Origin: Blepharisma japonicum
Lineage: Eukaryota > Ciliophora > Heterotrichea > Heterotrichida > Blepharismidae
DNA length: 64,000 nt
Assembly (NCBI GenBank): GCA_949751835.1
Contig: CATKHK010000085.1
Location: 1-64,000 of the forward strand
Reading direction: 5' to 3'
A program made the position numbers and the translations under genes. Below the pieces are notes generated by a model. That model saw nothing but the letters and a program-made list of their open reading frames with translations. It had not been told where the DNA came from and made no database searches. This document shows, in pieces, positions 19,716 through 30,671 of this stretch (its first letter is position 1; every line of letters starts with the position of its first letter).

Positions 19716-22316
19716 ATGGATGATTTTGATGTCTGATGGGACCGATTACTCGGCTATCGATTTACACATTTTTTCACAAAATTCGAATCTGAGGTTGTTT
19801 TTTGTAATCCTGACTCTTTCCAAGAATACACATTAACACATAAATTTATATCATCACCAAATGCATTTTTAGGTTCAGACCTTGACGATAAAACCCACCA
19901 CATTAAAATTCTTTCATTTGGCAACTATAGCCAGTTACGAGAACAATTTCAAAGAATTCAGAAGATTCAGGAGTATAAATTTGCTTGAAAACTTGTAAAA
20001 GTCCTAGATTTATTTGAAGTTTATAATAAAGATAGATGACTACTCATAATTGTGAGTGAATTTCTGGAATGCCTTACGTTGGAAGAAATATCACAGATCA
20101 TGAAACTTGAAAATAGATATAATGACATTACAAAGGAGACCTCTATTTATTTATACTTATATCTTTTGAATATTATTGAATCATCACAAAAGCACAATAT
20201 TTTCCTGAACTCGGTTTTCCCAGGCTCAGTTTTATTCGTAAGAGAAGAACCTACAACATTGATTTCTGTCAAAAATACATCAAATTTTTCTTATAATGTA
20301 AAAATATCCACCACAAATAAATATTCGTTATATTGTGGAAAAGGAAAAATAAGCAATTATTATCCAGATAAAAATTTATTTAATAGTTTAGAGGGCGAAC
20401 TATGAGGACTTGGGCTATGCTCTTATTCATTATCAGGAGCAAATAATGTAGATAGCTTACCTACTCTTAGAGAATTAAGCCTAGATGAAAGGATTCAGCA
20501 TTTAGATATTCGTTATATTGATCCTGCATTAAAAACAATTATTCAAAACTCGCTTTGTGTTATGGACAAGTCACCAATTAATAGCAAAATCGTCCAAATC
20601 TGATGAGGCCTATGAATAAATGACTGAGATGCAATAAAAGTCTGCACACATGAAGATCTTGATGGCTTATTCTCAGGCCTTTTATTTGAGTCTTCATACT
20701 CCTCAAGAAGAATTTTAAAACAAATTTTATCTATTTCTGACAGACTCCCTTCAGAAGTCTCAGACTATGTAATGAATAATAATTTACTACAGATTTTCAT
20801 ACAAAAATGTATAAATTATGACTGAAAAGAATCTCCACAGTTGATTGATGCAGTCTTTAAAGTGTTAAATTATCAAGATATATCAGATGAGAAAAAACGG
20901 AAATTTAATGAATCTCTGATTGAGTATGGAATTTTGGAAATTTTGGATATTGCAATGGGGTTGAGCTTAGAATCATATAGATTACTACATCTTTTTATGC
21001 TGAGAATTAAGTATTCAAATACTTTATCACCCTTGCAAAGATTTTGGGAAAATAATATGATTTTTGATTTTTTGAAAAGAGCTGAAAGTGGAAGTGAAAT
21101 AGATTTAATTTTTATTCAAAATACTCTGTCATGTTTTGGTCCGAATTCTGTGGATTTCATAAGGGAGTGTTATAAGCGAAATCTTTTTAATGAATCTGTA
21201 CTAATGCAAGGTCTTGTTGAAATACCTTATTATTTTAAACTAGAAAGGCAAGATTCTTTATTTGATTTACTAAAGAAATTCATTATTAATTCTCAGCCAA
21301 AGTATTTGCTAAATATATTAGAGAAATCTGTCTTTATTCTTGAAGAAGTTTTATGCTATCCAGTTGCTCTTCAATATGACCAATTAATAGGAAAATGCAG
21401 CTCTCATACTGTTGACGAATTTGCAACTGTATTTGAGAAACACCCTATGCTTCTTTTTTGTGAAAACTGCAGAAAAGTACTCTGTGCAAATTGTTCTAAT
21501 TATATCACACATACAGACCATGAAAAAAGCTATTTATTATATCAAAATCCATATAGTCGTTGTGATTGTGAAGAAAGTCACATTTCTGAGCATTATAGCC
21601 CTGCCAAATTTAAGCTACCGTTTTATTCTAATGAGTTTTCCTTTGTAAGATCAGATAAAAAATTAAATAGAGAAGCAAACAATATTTTTAACTCAGAAGA
21701 AGAATTGACAGTAACAACAAATAAATCAATTTTGCAAAAAAATAGGCAAGGGACAATCGCTTATTTTGAAATAAAAATAATAGAATCAGGTCTATATGAA
21801 GATGTTACAATAGAATTGCTAGGAGCTGGCGCATCTTATTATGGAAAAAATGGAAATTTAAAGGTTCAAGATAAAATAATTAAAGGCCCAAGATATGGAT
21901 CTTGGGATACTGTAGGAATTGGAATGACTTATCAAGATCAAATATATATTACATATAATGGCTCTCTCATTCCTCAATTCATTGACACTCAGCCAGATTG
22001 TGACATTTTCGCTTGTGTTACCATAAAAAACAAGGCAAAAATAGAATTTAAACTTAGAGATTGACTTTTTAAGCCTGATGAAAATTTCTCACATAATAAA
22101 TTTTATTCAGAAGATTCTGTGAATAGAGCAAAGCCTCTTCTTGAAACTATTGTAAATCATATGAAAAAAGGCTGCAAAAAAATATCTAAAGATAAAAAGT
22201 TTATAAGCTGACGTGAAAAGTTTGTAAAGCTTCTAGAAACTTTAAATGAAAATGATTTGAAGGAAAAAGCAATGATAAAGAAAAAGAAGTTTTTGTTTTT
22301 TCATAAAAGTAATTAA
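19716..22316 (+). CDS. pseudokinase / zinc-finger / SPRY-domain protein
   Basis: 866 residues in one frame from ATG 19716 to TAA, running through many TGA-Trp codons. Residues about 60-300 look like a degenerate protein kinase: an alpha-C-like helix, LVKVLDLFEV with RWLLIIVSEFLE at the hinge, and IYLYLYLLNIIESSQKHNIF before the place where HRD should be; HRD and DFG are absent. Residues about 560-625 hold a Cys/His cluster (CENCRKVLCANC, then HTDH, then CDCEESH), B-box- or UBR-like. Residues about 650-785 form a SPRY-like domain (GTIAYFEIKI, SWDTVGIGMTYQD, IYITYNGSLI). This fits a ubiquitin-related scaffold; the partner is unknown. Confidence 0.82.
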
Positions 22317-22463
22317 TGATAGAATAATTTTGATGCCTTATTAAGCAAATTTTTAGAGAATTTCAATACTTTTAACAGAGTTTTTTGCGAGTAATAGCTT
22401 TAACTGCTTTTTAAAACTTCCCATATATCCATTAAAAATTAATTTCGCAAAATTATTAACATT

Positions 22464-22991
22464 TTAATTTAAAACTAATTTCTGGTCTTTAGCATATACT
22501 TTTTCTATCTTCGAAATTTTCAATAGTGGCAGTGTTTCATCCACAATTAATTGAATCTTTTTTGGTCTTTTATATCTAGGAATAGGACTCATTTGCGATA
22601 AATAAGGATTTTTCACTTTTGGGAGTTTAAGTTTTATAGGTTTAATAATTGGCTGAGATGACAAAAAGTCAAATATATCAGCGCTTGAAGCTTTAGCTTT
22701 CTTTGAATATGCAAGTCGTTGCAGTCTAAAATTTTCCACTTGTGAAAGCTTTTCATCACATCTTTCACTTACTGATTTTGAAATTGGAAGATGCTTCATA
22801 AGTGAAAAATCTTGATTTAGTGATAAGCAATAAGCTTTTTCAAGGTGTTTGTTTATTTGCAGCTCTAATTCGTCATAATTTGTGCTTAATGAAGCAGTTG
22901 TGGGGCTTGAAGCAATAAGATCGGCTCGCTTTACCATGGAATTTCTTAAATTTTTTGTACGATCTAAAAAGTCTCGAAGGTCTTGTGACAT
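22464..22991 (-). CDS. hypothetical protein
   Basis: 175 residues, intronless, not recognised. It starts MSQDLRDFLDRTKNLRNSMV with helical heptads, then a basic Lys/Pro-rich middle (KPIKLKLPKVKNPYLSQM) and a hydrophobic Ile/Leu tail. No membrane helix or signal peptide. It is convergent with the SPRY gene (148 bp) and has a very short 5' flank typical of the window. Confidence 0.65.
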   Translation of the reverse strand: MSQDLRDFLDRTKNLRNSMVKRADLIASSPTTASLSTNYDELELQINKHLEKAYCLSLNQDFSLMKHLPISKSVSERCDEKLSQVENFRLQRLAYSKKAKASSADIFDFLSSQPIIKPIKLKLPKVKNPYLSQMSPIPRYKRPKKIQLIVDETLPLLKISKIEKVYAKDQKLVLN

Positions 22992-23208
22992 TTATTATAA
23001 GTAGCGATTTTTTTATAAAGAAAATAGTGAAACTGTTTAAGCTCCTAGTATAAATTTAAAATTAATTAAAAAAATAATGCAGTTTTGCATAATAAATCAC
23101 GCAAAACTTCTTCAAAAACATGTTTTCTCTTAGTTAAACCAAAATTCCTAATTAATCCTATCTTTTTTATTTAAAAATAATTAAATTTAAATCTATTAGC
23201 CATAACTA

Positions 23209-23808
23209 TTAATAAAGCTGACAGCATTGGTTATTTTTCTTGGCTCTCTTATAAAAATCATACGAAACAGTCGACAAATCATTGCTTTTAGCCATAAGAC
23301 TTTCCAAGGTTTCTCCCCTTTTTAATAGCTGATCAATGTTTTTATGCATAATGTCCCTTACCTGATCGAGTTCGCTCTCAATCTTCATTAATTTATCAGC
23401 TTCATTAGGGTTCTGATAAGTTCTTAAAGTCTCTGCAAGTGGTGGAAATCTGACCTCAGTGTCCTTTTGTATTGTTTCCCATTGGATTCCGGATTGCAAG
23501 AATTGTTGCATTAACTCAGCAATCATTGAAAAAACGACCCTTTGAGGGTATTCCACATCAGCTACTGCAGTTACAGCGAAGGTGGAAGGGTGTATAGCCA
23601 CATAGCAGATCCCTGCATTGTTTTCAAGATGCACAGCTGTTCGGTCACCTGGTCTGGCCCTTCCACAGACAGTTCTGCTGGAAAAGTTGATTAGGTCTTT
23701 GAGTACTCTTCTCTGTATGAAGCCTAAAAAGCTTAATTCTTGGACTGACCCTAATAAGATAGGGTTTTCTTCTCGCCAGCGATAGATGTGAATGCTTAGA
23801 AGTCGCAT
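23209..23808 (-). CDS. YKT6: R-SNARE Ykt6
   Basis: 199 residues. An N-terminal longin domain (about 1-125, with FGRARPGDR-type segment VCGRARPGDRTAVHLE and an LQxFLxxGI helix), then an R-SNARE motif (about 137-195: LMKIESELDQVRDIMHKNID, LLKRGETLESLM, YDFYKRAKKNN). There is no membrane anchor; instead it ends CCQLY, matching the Ykt6 pattern of a palmitoylated Cys next to a farnesylated CaaX Cys. Ykt6 acts in ER-Golgi, endosomal and autophagosomal fusion and pairs with GS28, also encoded here at 10696. Confidence 0.95.
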   Translation of the reverse strand: MRLLSIHIYRWREENPILLGSVQELSFLGFIQRRVLKDLINFSSRTVCGRARPGDRTAVHLENNAGICYVAIHPSTFAVTAVADVEYPQRVVFSMIAELMQQFLQSGIQWETIQKDTEVRFPPLAETLRTYQNPNEADKLMKIESELDQVRDIMHKNIDQLLKRGETLESLMAKSNDLSTVSYDFYKRAKKNNQCCQLY

Positions 23809-24022
23809 TTTTATGATTTATTCGAAATTAATATATTTAAATAGCATTTTATTTACTTTCACTTAAAATTTAGAGAAAATTTAAGTACCTGCTTTATCTA
23901 TTTTGATCAAATAAATATAAGAGTCATAAGTTAAAAAGATTATTTAAATTTGTAAATGATTTCTATAATCACATAATTCGTATTTATCTTTCACTTTTTA
24001 ATTAAATCCTCTTGTTTATTCA

Positions 24023-25084
24023 ATGTGGTGAATATTTTTGATCTCCTCAGCTTTTGCTCTTCAATGCCCAGAATTCATGTGCACAAGTGCAGAAGTTCCT
24101 CTAGATGCTGGTCAGTGTGTTTATTACAATAATTCACAATATAGCTTATCTCCTTGTGAAGATCAAAGAATCTCATATTGTAATCCTCAAGCTCACCCAG
24201 AAAATGTTTCTTGTACAATTCCTCCACAGTCCCCTACAGTAAATATTGCATATCCAGGTGAGCCTTGCCAATTTGACATAAATTGTGTTCAAAGTATCTG
24301 CTTAAAAGGTATATGTAAAGGATTACCTATAAATAGCGCATGCACCCAAGATGCTCAATGTGATGTAGGCTTATTTTGTTTCAGCTCTAAATGTTCTCCA
24401 CAAATCGCAATCGGCCAGCCAGGCTGCACAAAAGACTCCCAATGTGTAAACAATGCAGGCTGCAATATAGATACTGGAACCTGTGTTGCTTATTTATCAT
24501 TTCCTCCAGGAACAATCTTATCATCATGCACCAATAACTATAACCCTCTTTGCAGTTCCCAAGCCTGCGCCACAGTCCAAGGTAAAAATTATTGCCAAGC
24601 CCAAGTGAAATCCTTAAATTCTTTACCAGCTTATTGTACAGACAGCAGTAACTGCCCAGCTTATTTCGATATCGCCATAGGTGCCCAAGTAAATACTCAA
24701 TGTATATGTGGCCTTAATGGTTTTGGCGATTCTTTCTGCAGCTTAGCCCCAGGTGATGAGCCTTACCTAAATTCTACCCTTTGGCTTACCAAATGGTACA
24801 CATCTAAAGCCATTAATATGTGCCACACCAGCATGAGGACCGGCAAGTTATGTATGCAAACTTATTGGGACTATGATTCCTACACTGCTTTTCAGTATTT
24901 TGCTGCTTATTCTCAAAACTACCCCCTTTACCAATTTAATGATCAATGTGTAAGAAATATATATACCAATGCATTTTGGGAACTAGAAGAGCAGTATATG
25001 AAGTCAATCCAGCCTACAGATAATGACGATAACTCTGCTGTTATAGCAGCAATTGGAGGTTTTCTATCTTTAATAGCATTTTAA
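24023..25084 (+). CDS. secreted or GPI-anchored cysteine-rich surface protein
   Basis: 353 residues. The start is ATG 24023, giving MWWIFLISSAFALQC, a signal peptide whose third codon is TGA (Trp); the frame from a later codon would lack it. The mature part has over 30 cysteines, including repeated DxxCxxxxCxxxxCxxG modules (CQFDINCVQSICLKGICKG, CTQDAQCDVGLFCFSSKC, CTKDSQCVNNAGCNIDTGTC), resembling the Cys-rich repeats common on ciliate surfaces. The C-terminus NSAVIAAIGGFLSLIAF with no charged tail looks like a GPI-attachment signal. Function unknown. Confidence 0.82.
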
Positions 25085-25124
25085 GCTAAATTATACTGCT
25101 TAAATGGAATAAATTTGATTAAAT

Positions 25125-26183
25125 TTAAACTGTTGGGTATGATGGCTGCATTTGGATACCACAGATTCCAGCGCCTGCCTTGACACCAATTCTGATATAT
25201 CCTTGCTCTCCCCAAGATGCACCCCAAGAGTTCTTGACTTTCCAGTATTGAGGGGCATTTGTAAAGTTGTATCCTACAACCAAAACACCGTGGTCTAAAG
25301 CTGTTCCACAATCCTTGGTAACAATACCTCCTTTATAGAGTTGCCAAGACATTTCATTAGCTTGAACTGCGACTGAGACTGGTTGCTGGGCAACTGCTGC
25401 TTGTAATTGAGCAACATTGTCTGGGGCGACATCAGTGTACTTGCTAATAGTAGCATTTACTTGAGCAACTTTGGTCTTGTTGCAGGCTGCTTGGACTCCT
25501 TTGTAAGGATAGTTGGATTCTGAGGTGATGCCTTGAGCAATGATGTATTTGAAAGCGTTGTCCATAAGTCCACCACTGCAGCCTTGATTTCCATAAATGT
25601 TGTTAGATGAGCAATCAACTAGTTCTTGTTCTGAGAGGGATACAAGAGTGTGTCCAGAGAGGAACCAGGCACCTTCAACAGATCCAGTTGTGGAGAAAGC
25701 CCAGCAGCTTCCACAGTTTCCTTGATTCTTAATAGGGGTAACTGCACCTTTGGTGCTCCAGTCAACCGCGGATGGGACTGAAAGTTCATTAAGCATGACT
25801 ACGTTGGTGGATTCTTTTGGTTGGAATTTGGTTGGGAGGTATTTAGCCTTGAATTCTGAGAAGCTCATGTCTGCGAATTGGTTAACTCCAAGAGTCCAGG
25901 AATTTCCAAGAGTGTTGAAAATGCGGATGTAAGCTGAGTTGTCACGGAAGATTTTGAATCTCATTCCATATTCTTCTTCAGAGGTGTATGATTTCTGGTA
26001 TTTATCCATGTAATCTCTGAATTCTTGCTCTTCAAAGGCAAACTGAGCAAGGGCTGGAGAAACTGAGGAGCTTGATACTGCAATTGTAGCAACAACTCCT
26101 ACAACAGCTAGAAGACCGAGGACTGCAAAGATGGTCTTTTTGGAGGTTTTGGCTTGAGTGCCAACAGCGAAATAGCCTTCCAT
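25125..26183 (-). CDS. papain-family (C1A, cathepsin L-type) cysteine protease, active-site complete
   Basis: 352 residues. Type II signal anchor at about 17-38, an I29 propeptide with the ERFNIN-like region (EEEYGMRFKIFRDNSAYI) and GVNQFADMSFSEF, then the mature enzyme from about 137 (VPSAVDWSTKGAVTPI). Catalytic Cys160 in NQGNCGSCWAF, His in ALDHGVLVVGY and Asn in VKNSWGASWGEQGYIRI are all present, as is the SGG motif (GCSGGLMDNAF). A lysosomal/food-vacuole protease is expected. A paralogue at 51755 has lost the catalytic Cys. Convergent with the Cys-rich gene, 40 bp apart. Confidence 0.96.
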   Translation of the reverse strand: MEGYFAVGTQAKTSKKTIFAVLGLLAVVGVVATIAVSSSSVSPALAQFAFEEQEFRDYMDKYQKSYTSEEEYGMRFKIFRDNSAYIRIFNTLGNSWTLGVNQFADMSFSEFKAKYLPTKFQPKESTNVVMLNELSVPSAVDWSTKGAVTPIKNQGNCGSCWAFSTTGSVEGAWFLSGHTLVSLSEQELVDCSSNNIYGNQGCSGGLMDNAFKYIIAQGITSESNYPYKGVQAACNKTKVAQVNATISKYTDVAPDNVAQLQAAVAQQPVSVAVQANEMSWQLYKGGIVTKDCGTALDHGVLVVGYNFTNAPQYWKVKNSWGASWGEQGYIRIGVKAGAGICGIQMQPSYPTV

Positions 26184-26602
26184 TTTGATTTATTAAATTC
26201 ACCTGCTTTATGGAACAAATCATGTGAGCCTTAGGATGCTTTATTTAGTATTTGGATTATAAACATAAGTTTATAGCAAACAAAAAAAGATAAATCAATG
26301 GGGTTTTATAAGGTAATTTCATAGGATTTGAACAATTATTGTATATGAAACTTAAGTAAATATCAAAAATCTGAATGCTAAAATTGATTGAAAATTTATT
26401 ATTTGCTATAGTTGAATCTTAAAATTGATATTTTAAATAGGCTTAAATAGTTATTTTCTTATAATATTTGCGAAAAAAATTATAAATATTAAAAGGAATT
26501 TAGGCATGTGAGATACTTTTGAAATAAGCTTAAAGTATATACAATTGAAACTGGCAACAAAGATATTTGAAAGGTATTATTGAAAGCAAATTTATAATTA
26601 AA
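26184..26602. promoter_or_regulatory. shared upstream region of the cathepsin and B9D1 genes
   Basis: About 420 bp of AT-rich DNA between two divergent starts; it must hold both promoters. I see no defined operator or conserved box. Confidence 0.45.
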
Positions 26603-27358
26603 ATGGATCAAACTGACCCTAATAGGCCAAATCGATTTATACCTAAAAAAGACGACTACGTGTATGGTGATTCTTCTACTTATTTTCAGCCTCAAGGTCC
26701 AGATGTAACCCAGCATCCAATTTTGCAGCCAGAAATCCCAGGCCAAGAATTATTTGATACCTATCAGCGCCCTCCATCTCCAAAACTTATATTACCAGAC
26801 GATTCTTACTTCTACATCAACGTTTCAGGCCAAATAGAATACGCTGATTTTCAAGGAGTTGACAGCTTATTTATGAAATACGATTTCGTGGCAGGTCCAG
26901 AATGGCAAATCATCTATGGCCAAAAATCAGGCGGCTCACAAACAGCTTATAAAGCCCGTGGCAGCAATCGACGACTTGTATGAAATTTTCCTTTCAACCT
27001 TGGCTTCCGCAGTACAAATCTTAAAGGCTGGCCTCAATTAATTATCACATGTATAGGCGGGGATTTCTTAGGAAGAGAAGTAATTAAAGGGTATGGAAAT
27101 GGTCATGTTCCTACACAGCCAGGTCGTCACGAAAGGACTCTTTACATGTATCGTCCTAAATCCTCCTCTATTTTAGTCAATTTTATAGGAATGCTCAAAG
27201 GGAAATTAGCTGAGCTTATAGACCCGCCATCTACCTTAGGCATGGCTGATGGGAGAGAAGTCACAAGAATGGAGTCAGGAGGGTCCGTAAAAGTTATATT
27301 CCAAGTAAGCCAAACGAACATGGAGCTGTTTGGCTACTCTGTCAAATCAATAAGCTAA
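26603..27358 (+). CDS. B9D1: B9 domain protein B9D1 (MKSR1), ciliary transition zone
   Basis: 251 residues; TGA at 26981 is Trp within RLVWNFPFNLGF. After a Pro-rich N-terminus (1-65) comes the B9 domain: YINVSGQIEYADF, LFMKYDFVAGPEWQIIYG with the family's QxTYK-like QTAYK, then GWPQLIITCIGGDFLGREVIKGYG and HVPTQPGRHERTLYMYRP. The order and spacing fit B9D1 rather than B9D2 or MKS1. B9D1 is part of the MKS complex that gates the transition zone of cilia, in keeping with a heavily ciliated cell. It starts at ATG 26603, the first in frame after an AT-rich flank. Confidence 0.93.
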
Positions 27359-27414
27359 ATTAATTACTCTTAATTGTAATTCCATTATAAAAATATCTGC
27401 TATTATTCAAAAAT

Positions 27415-28497
27415 ATGAATCAGTCTCTGTATAAAAGGCGACTTCCTCATCAATTAATTGCATTTGCCTCTAACCGAGGAAAACAGATTTTCAAAGAAGC
27501 CTTAGAAGAAGGCAACATGGAGTCGTATTTTGAGCTTTCCCAGCAGTTTTTAACACAAGATAGGCCTGAAGACTGCGGATTAAGTACATTGGTGATGGTT
27601 TTAAATACCCTTGGAATTGACCCTGGAAAGACCTGGCATTACCCATGAAGATGGTACTCAGAAGACTTATTACACTGTGGACAAAGAGACCCTGATGGTA
27701 TTGAGCTCAACGAATTCGTCCAGCTTGCTTTATGCAACAAAACTTGGGCAATGGGATTTTACCCTGCAATTCAAAAAGAAAAAGAAATGAAAATCAACAT
27801 AAAAAGCTCCTGCAACTTACACCCTGAAAATGTACATTTCAGATCTGCAAGTTTGGACACTTTTAGAAGTGCCATTGTAAGTGCTTCGAGGAGATCTGGG
27901 TTTGTTATTGCAGTAAATTCAAGCAGAAAAGCGTTAGGACAGACTGGGGAAGGCCACTATAGTCCTTTAGCGGGGTATCATTCAGGGACTGATATGTGCT
28001 TGCTGCTAGATGTGGCAAGATTTAAATATCCAGCTTATTGGCTGCCTGTCCCTTTAATGTATGAAGCACTTGAAAGGAAAGACCCAACTTCAGGGAATTC
28101 GCGAGGGTTTATACTTTTGTCGAGATCTAAAAAGCATTTTCCTGAGACTTGTACAGTAAGCATGGATATTACGTCACTTAAACATTTGCCAAGGCCAGTT
28201 ACGGAAGATTTGCTGGTTAGGCCGACACAAGATTTTTTAGCGTTGATTGTGCATTATTTTTTTACTTTTTATGAAGATTTGACACAGGATTATATTGAGA
28301 AAATAGAAAATCAGCTGAAGGAGGTGGAAGAGCCTGTTTTGAGTCCGCAGTTGTTGAACTTAATAAGAGAGATGAACCCTTGCTTTGGGCAGAGTACAAA
28401 ACTAGTGTCGCTAGGGTTTTCGCAAAAGGAGTTTGAGGAGCCATTAAATGGTTATCTCAAGAAGCTTAGAAGAGATCTTGGTTTGTCAATAAGCTAA
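27415..28497 (+). CDS. phytochelatin synthase (glutathione gamma-glutamylcysteinyltransferase)
   Basis: 360 residues through two TGA-Trp codons (the first in WHYPWRWYSEDLL). The catalytic N-terminal domain is clear: LIAFASNRGKQIFKEALEEG, catalytic Cys54 in RPEDCGLSTLVMVLNTLGIDP, His in GEGHYSPLAGYH and Asp in LLDVARFKYPAYWLPV. The C-terminal third is a variable regulatory region, shorter than in plants and poor in Cys pairs. The enzyme makes (gamma-Glu-Cys)n-Gly peptides from glutathione to bind cadmium and other metals. It follows B9D1 after 56 bp on the same strand. Confidence 0.96.
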
Positions 28498-28860
28498 TGA
28501 ATTAATTTAGTTATGTTATATAGCAATGAGCTTATATATGCAAAATTTTTCATCTTACCTTGTCAATTACTGCATATTATAATATCCTGCCTTTAAATTT
28601 GCCTCATGATTACTATAAAAACCATTTAATGTGGAATAATTCCAATTTGCATGAAAAAATACCATTTATGAAAAGATCGGATCTCATTTAATAATTTTTT
28701 GATTTAATGAAAACAATAAAGTAATAAATTAAATAAAGTGTTATAAAGAGCTTATAATTTATAAAAATTATGAAAAAGAGATGTAGATCATATTAATTTT
28801 AATTGAAGCTTGAAGATACTTACTCATATTAAAATAAAATTAATTTGGTCCATCATTTTA
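28498..28860. other. AT-rich spacer
   Basis: About 360 bp between two co-directional genes, with no open frame or RNA-like island; it contains the 5' flank of the START-like gene. Confidence 0.5.
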
Positions 28861-30661
28861 ATGCACAAGCATTCGAGATCTCGAAGTTCAATGACTTTTC
28901 GTGAAGTAATCCCACACAATCCTTTACAGGATGATACAAATTGTGAGTTATGGCTGGCAAAGTCTATTGTAATATACCAGGCAGGATATCTTAAAAGCGA
29001 ACCAGCTAAAAGCAATAGCAGGGAAGGTAGCAATTTTTAAAACCTTTAGAAGCACTCCTATTGAAAACAACACATTTTTAAATATATTAAAGCCTCTAAA
29101 TCCAAGCTATTGCAATTATCAAGAAGATGAACCTGAAATCGAATTTAAAAAAAGGCTAGAATCAATTAACAGTTTCTTACAGGTGGAAGGAGAATTCCTA
29201 AGACAAGAAGCATTTTATACAGTAATAGAAAACGCTATCGAAGAGATCAAGCCCGCTTTGCTATTAGAGCTATATCACCCTTGTTTTGAAAGCACAATCA
29301 AAGAGTAGTATTCATATAGTTTCGCTTCAATTCTTAAGGCAGATTGATGCCATATCCATCTGATTGCCCTCGCTACAGAATGCTATAAGATAATTCGCAA
29401 AGAAAATAACCAAGAATTTATTGCAAATAAAATCAGAAAATTTTTTATCCCAATATTAGGGATTTTAAGTGTAGAAAACTACCAGGAAGAGCCAGAAATC
29501 GTGAAGTCAATTGAAAAAATACTAAAAAACAAGAAAACACAAGAAATTTTGGAGGAGTTTCCATGTGATAAAGACTTAATCCAACTAGAAATTGACGAAT
29601 TATCTGTGCCAAGCTTATTGGATTTCGATACAAAGAAATGTTTTTTTAATAAAAGCCAAAAAAAGCCTAAATTAACTGTGAAAGGCCTATCAGAGTTACA
29701 GTTTTTCAGAGAGAACAGCAAAAATAAATCAAAAGAACTATGCTTCAGAAGATGTGCTTCTCATGGAGAATTGTTAAAAAAAGCATATCAAAAGCGTAGA
29801 GAACTCATTTTTAACCTTATGGCAGCTTCTGAGTCACATTACTCAACCGACCATTCTATCCGTTTACTACTGGAAAAAGAAATTTACAGTAAAAATTATC
29901 ATGGACTTTTAATAAGTGACATCCCTCCTAATTTTACCGCAAATAACCCTAATTTGGCTATATTTTTTTCAAAGACTTCTTTTCCGTCTAGTATCCAAGC
30001 TGCTTCAGAAATAAATGATTCTTATGTCACAGAAAGGTCGAAGCTGGATCATCCTTTTAATGAAATTTTTGATGAAGTTTTGCATATAGAAGAGTCTTCT
30101 CCAAATCCTAGAGAATGGATGACGTTATTTGAAGACCCTTTAATTGCGATTTATTGTAAAGCGTTGTCTGATAAAGGACTTTTATTAATGAGAACTTATG
30201 CGATGCTGTCAATATCTCCGAAAGAACTTTACAATAAATTTATCACTCCGATATTTTTAAGCAGGAATAAAGGCGCATTTAGGAAAATCAAATTAATTGA
30301 ATCTAAGCCTCATTTTGAGCTTTATTCTTATAGGCTTATGCCATATGCAGGAATTGTGGAAAGAGAATTTATAGTAAGACGATCATATATGAACGATTTT
30401 CCCAATTTAGGGGAATCAATGATTGTGATAAAAAGCATTGATGTCGAAGAAACCGGAGAAGTTAAAAGAAAATTTCCATTAGGAAGAGCTTTTGTATCTG
30501 GCATGATTTTGAGACCTTCAGAGAATGGAGGGACAAAACTAAGCTATATATTAAAATGCCAGCTAGGTGGGCTGATTCCATTACATTTACTTTACAATTA
30601 TTTTACTGCTTTTGTCAGGGAAGTCATATCTGACTGTGAAAATATTTCTAAGAATGAATAA
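28861..30661 (+). CDS. START-like lipid-binding protein with helical N-terminal region
   Basis: Three exons, 28861-28968, 28985-29304 and 29320-30661, around a 16-nt intron (GTAATATACCAGGCAG) and a 15-nt intron (GTAGTATTCATATAG); 589 residues. Both introns are required to keep frame. The N-terminal half is alpha-helical. The last about 190 residues look like a START/Bet v1-type domain: KGLLLMRTYAMLSISPKELY, a FELYSYRLMPYAGIVEREFI strand pair, SMIVIKSIDVEETGEVKRKF and a C-terminal helix (LLYNYFTAFVREVI). This implies lipid binding or transfer. The first intron ends CAG, not TAG. The stop is 10 bp from the convergent SWIP gene. Confidence 0.8.
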
Positions 30662-30671
30662 AATAATTAAT

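Noticed and set aside
26325-26350. GGATTTGAAC as a tRNA T-arm on the minus strand
   Set aside because: No acceptor, D or anticodon arms around it; the flanks are AT-rich and unpaired.
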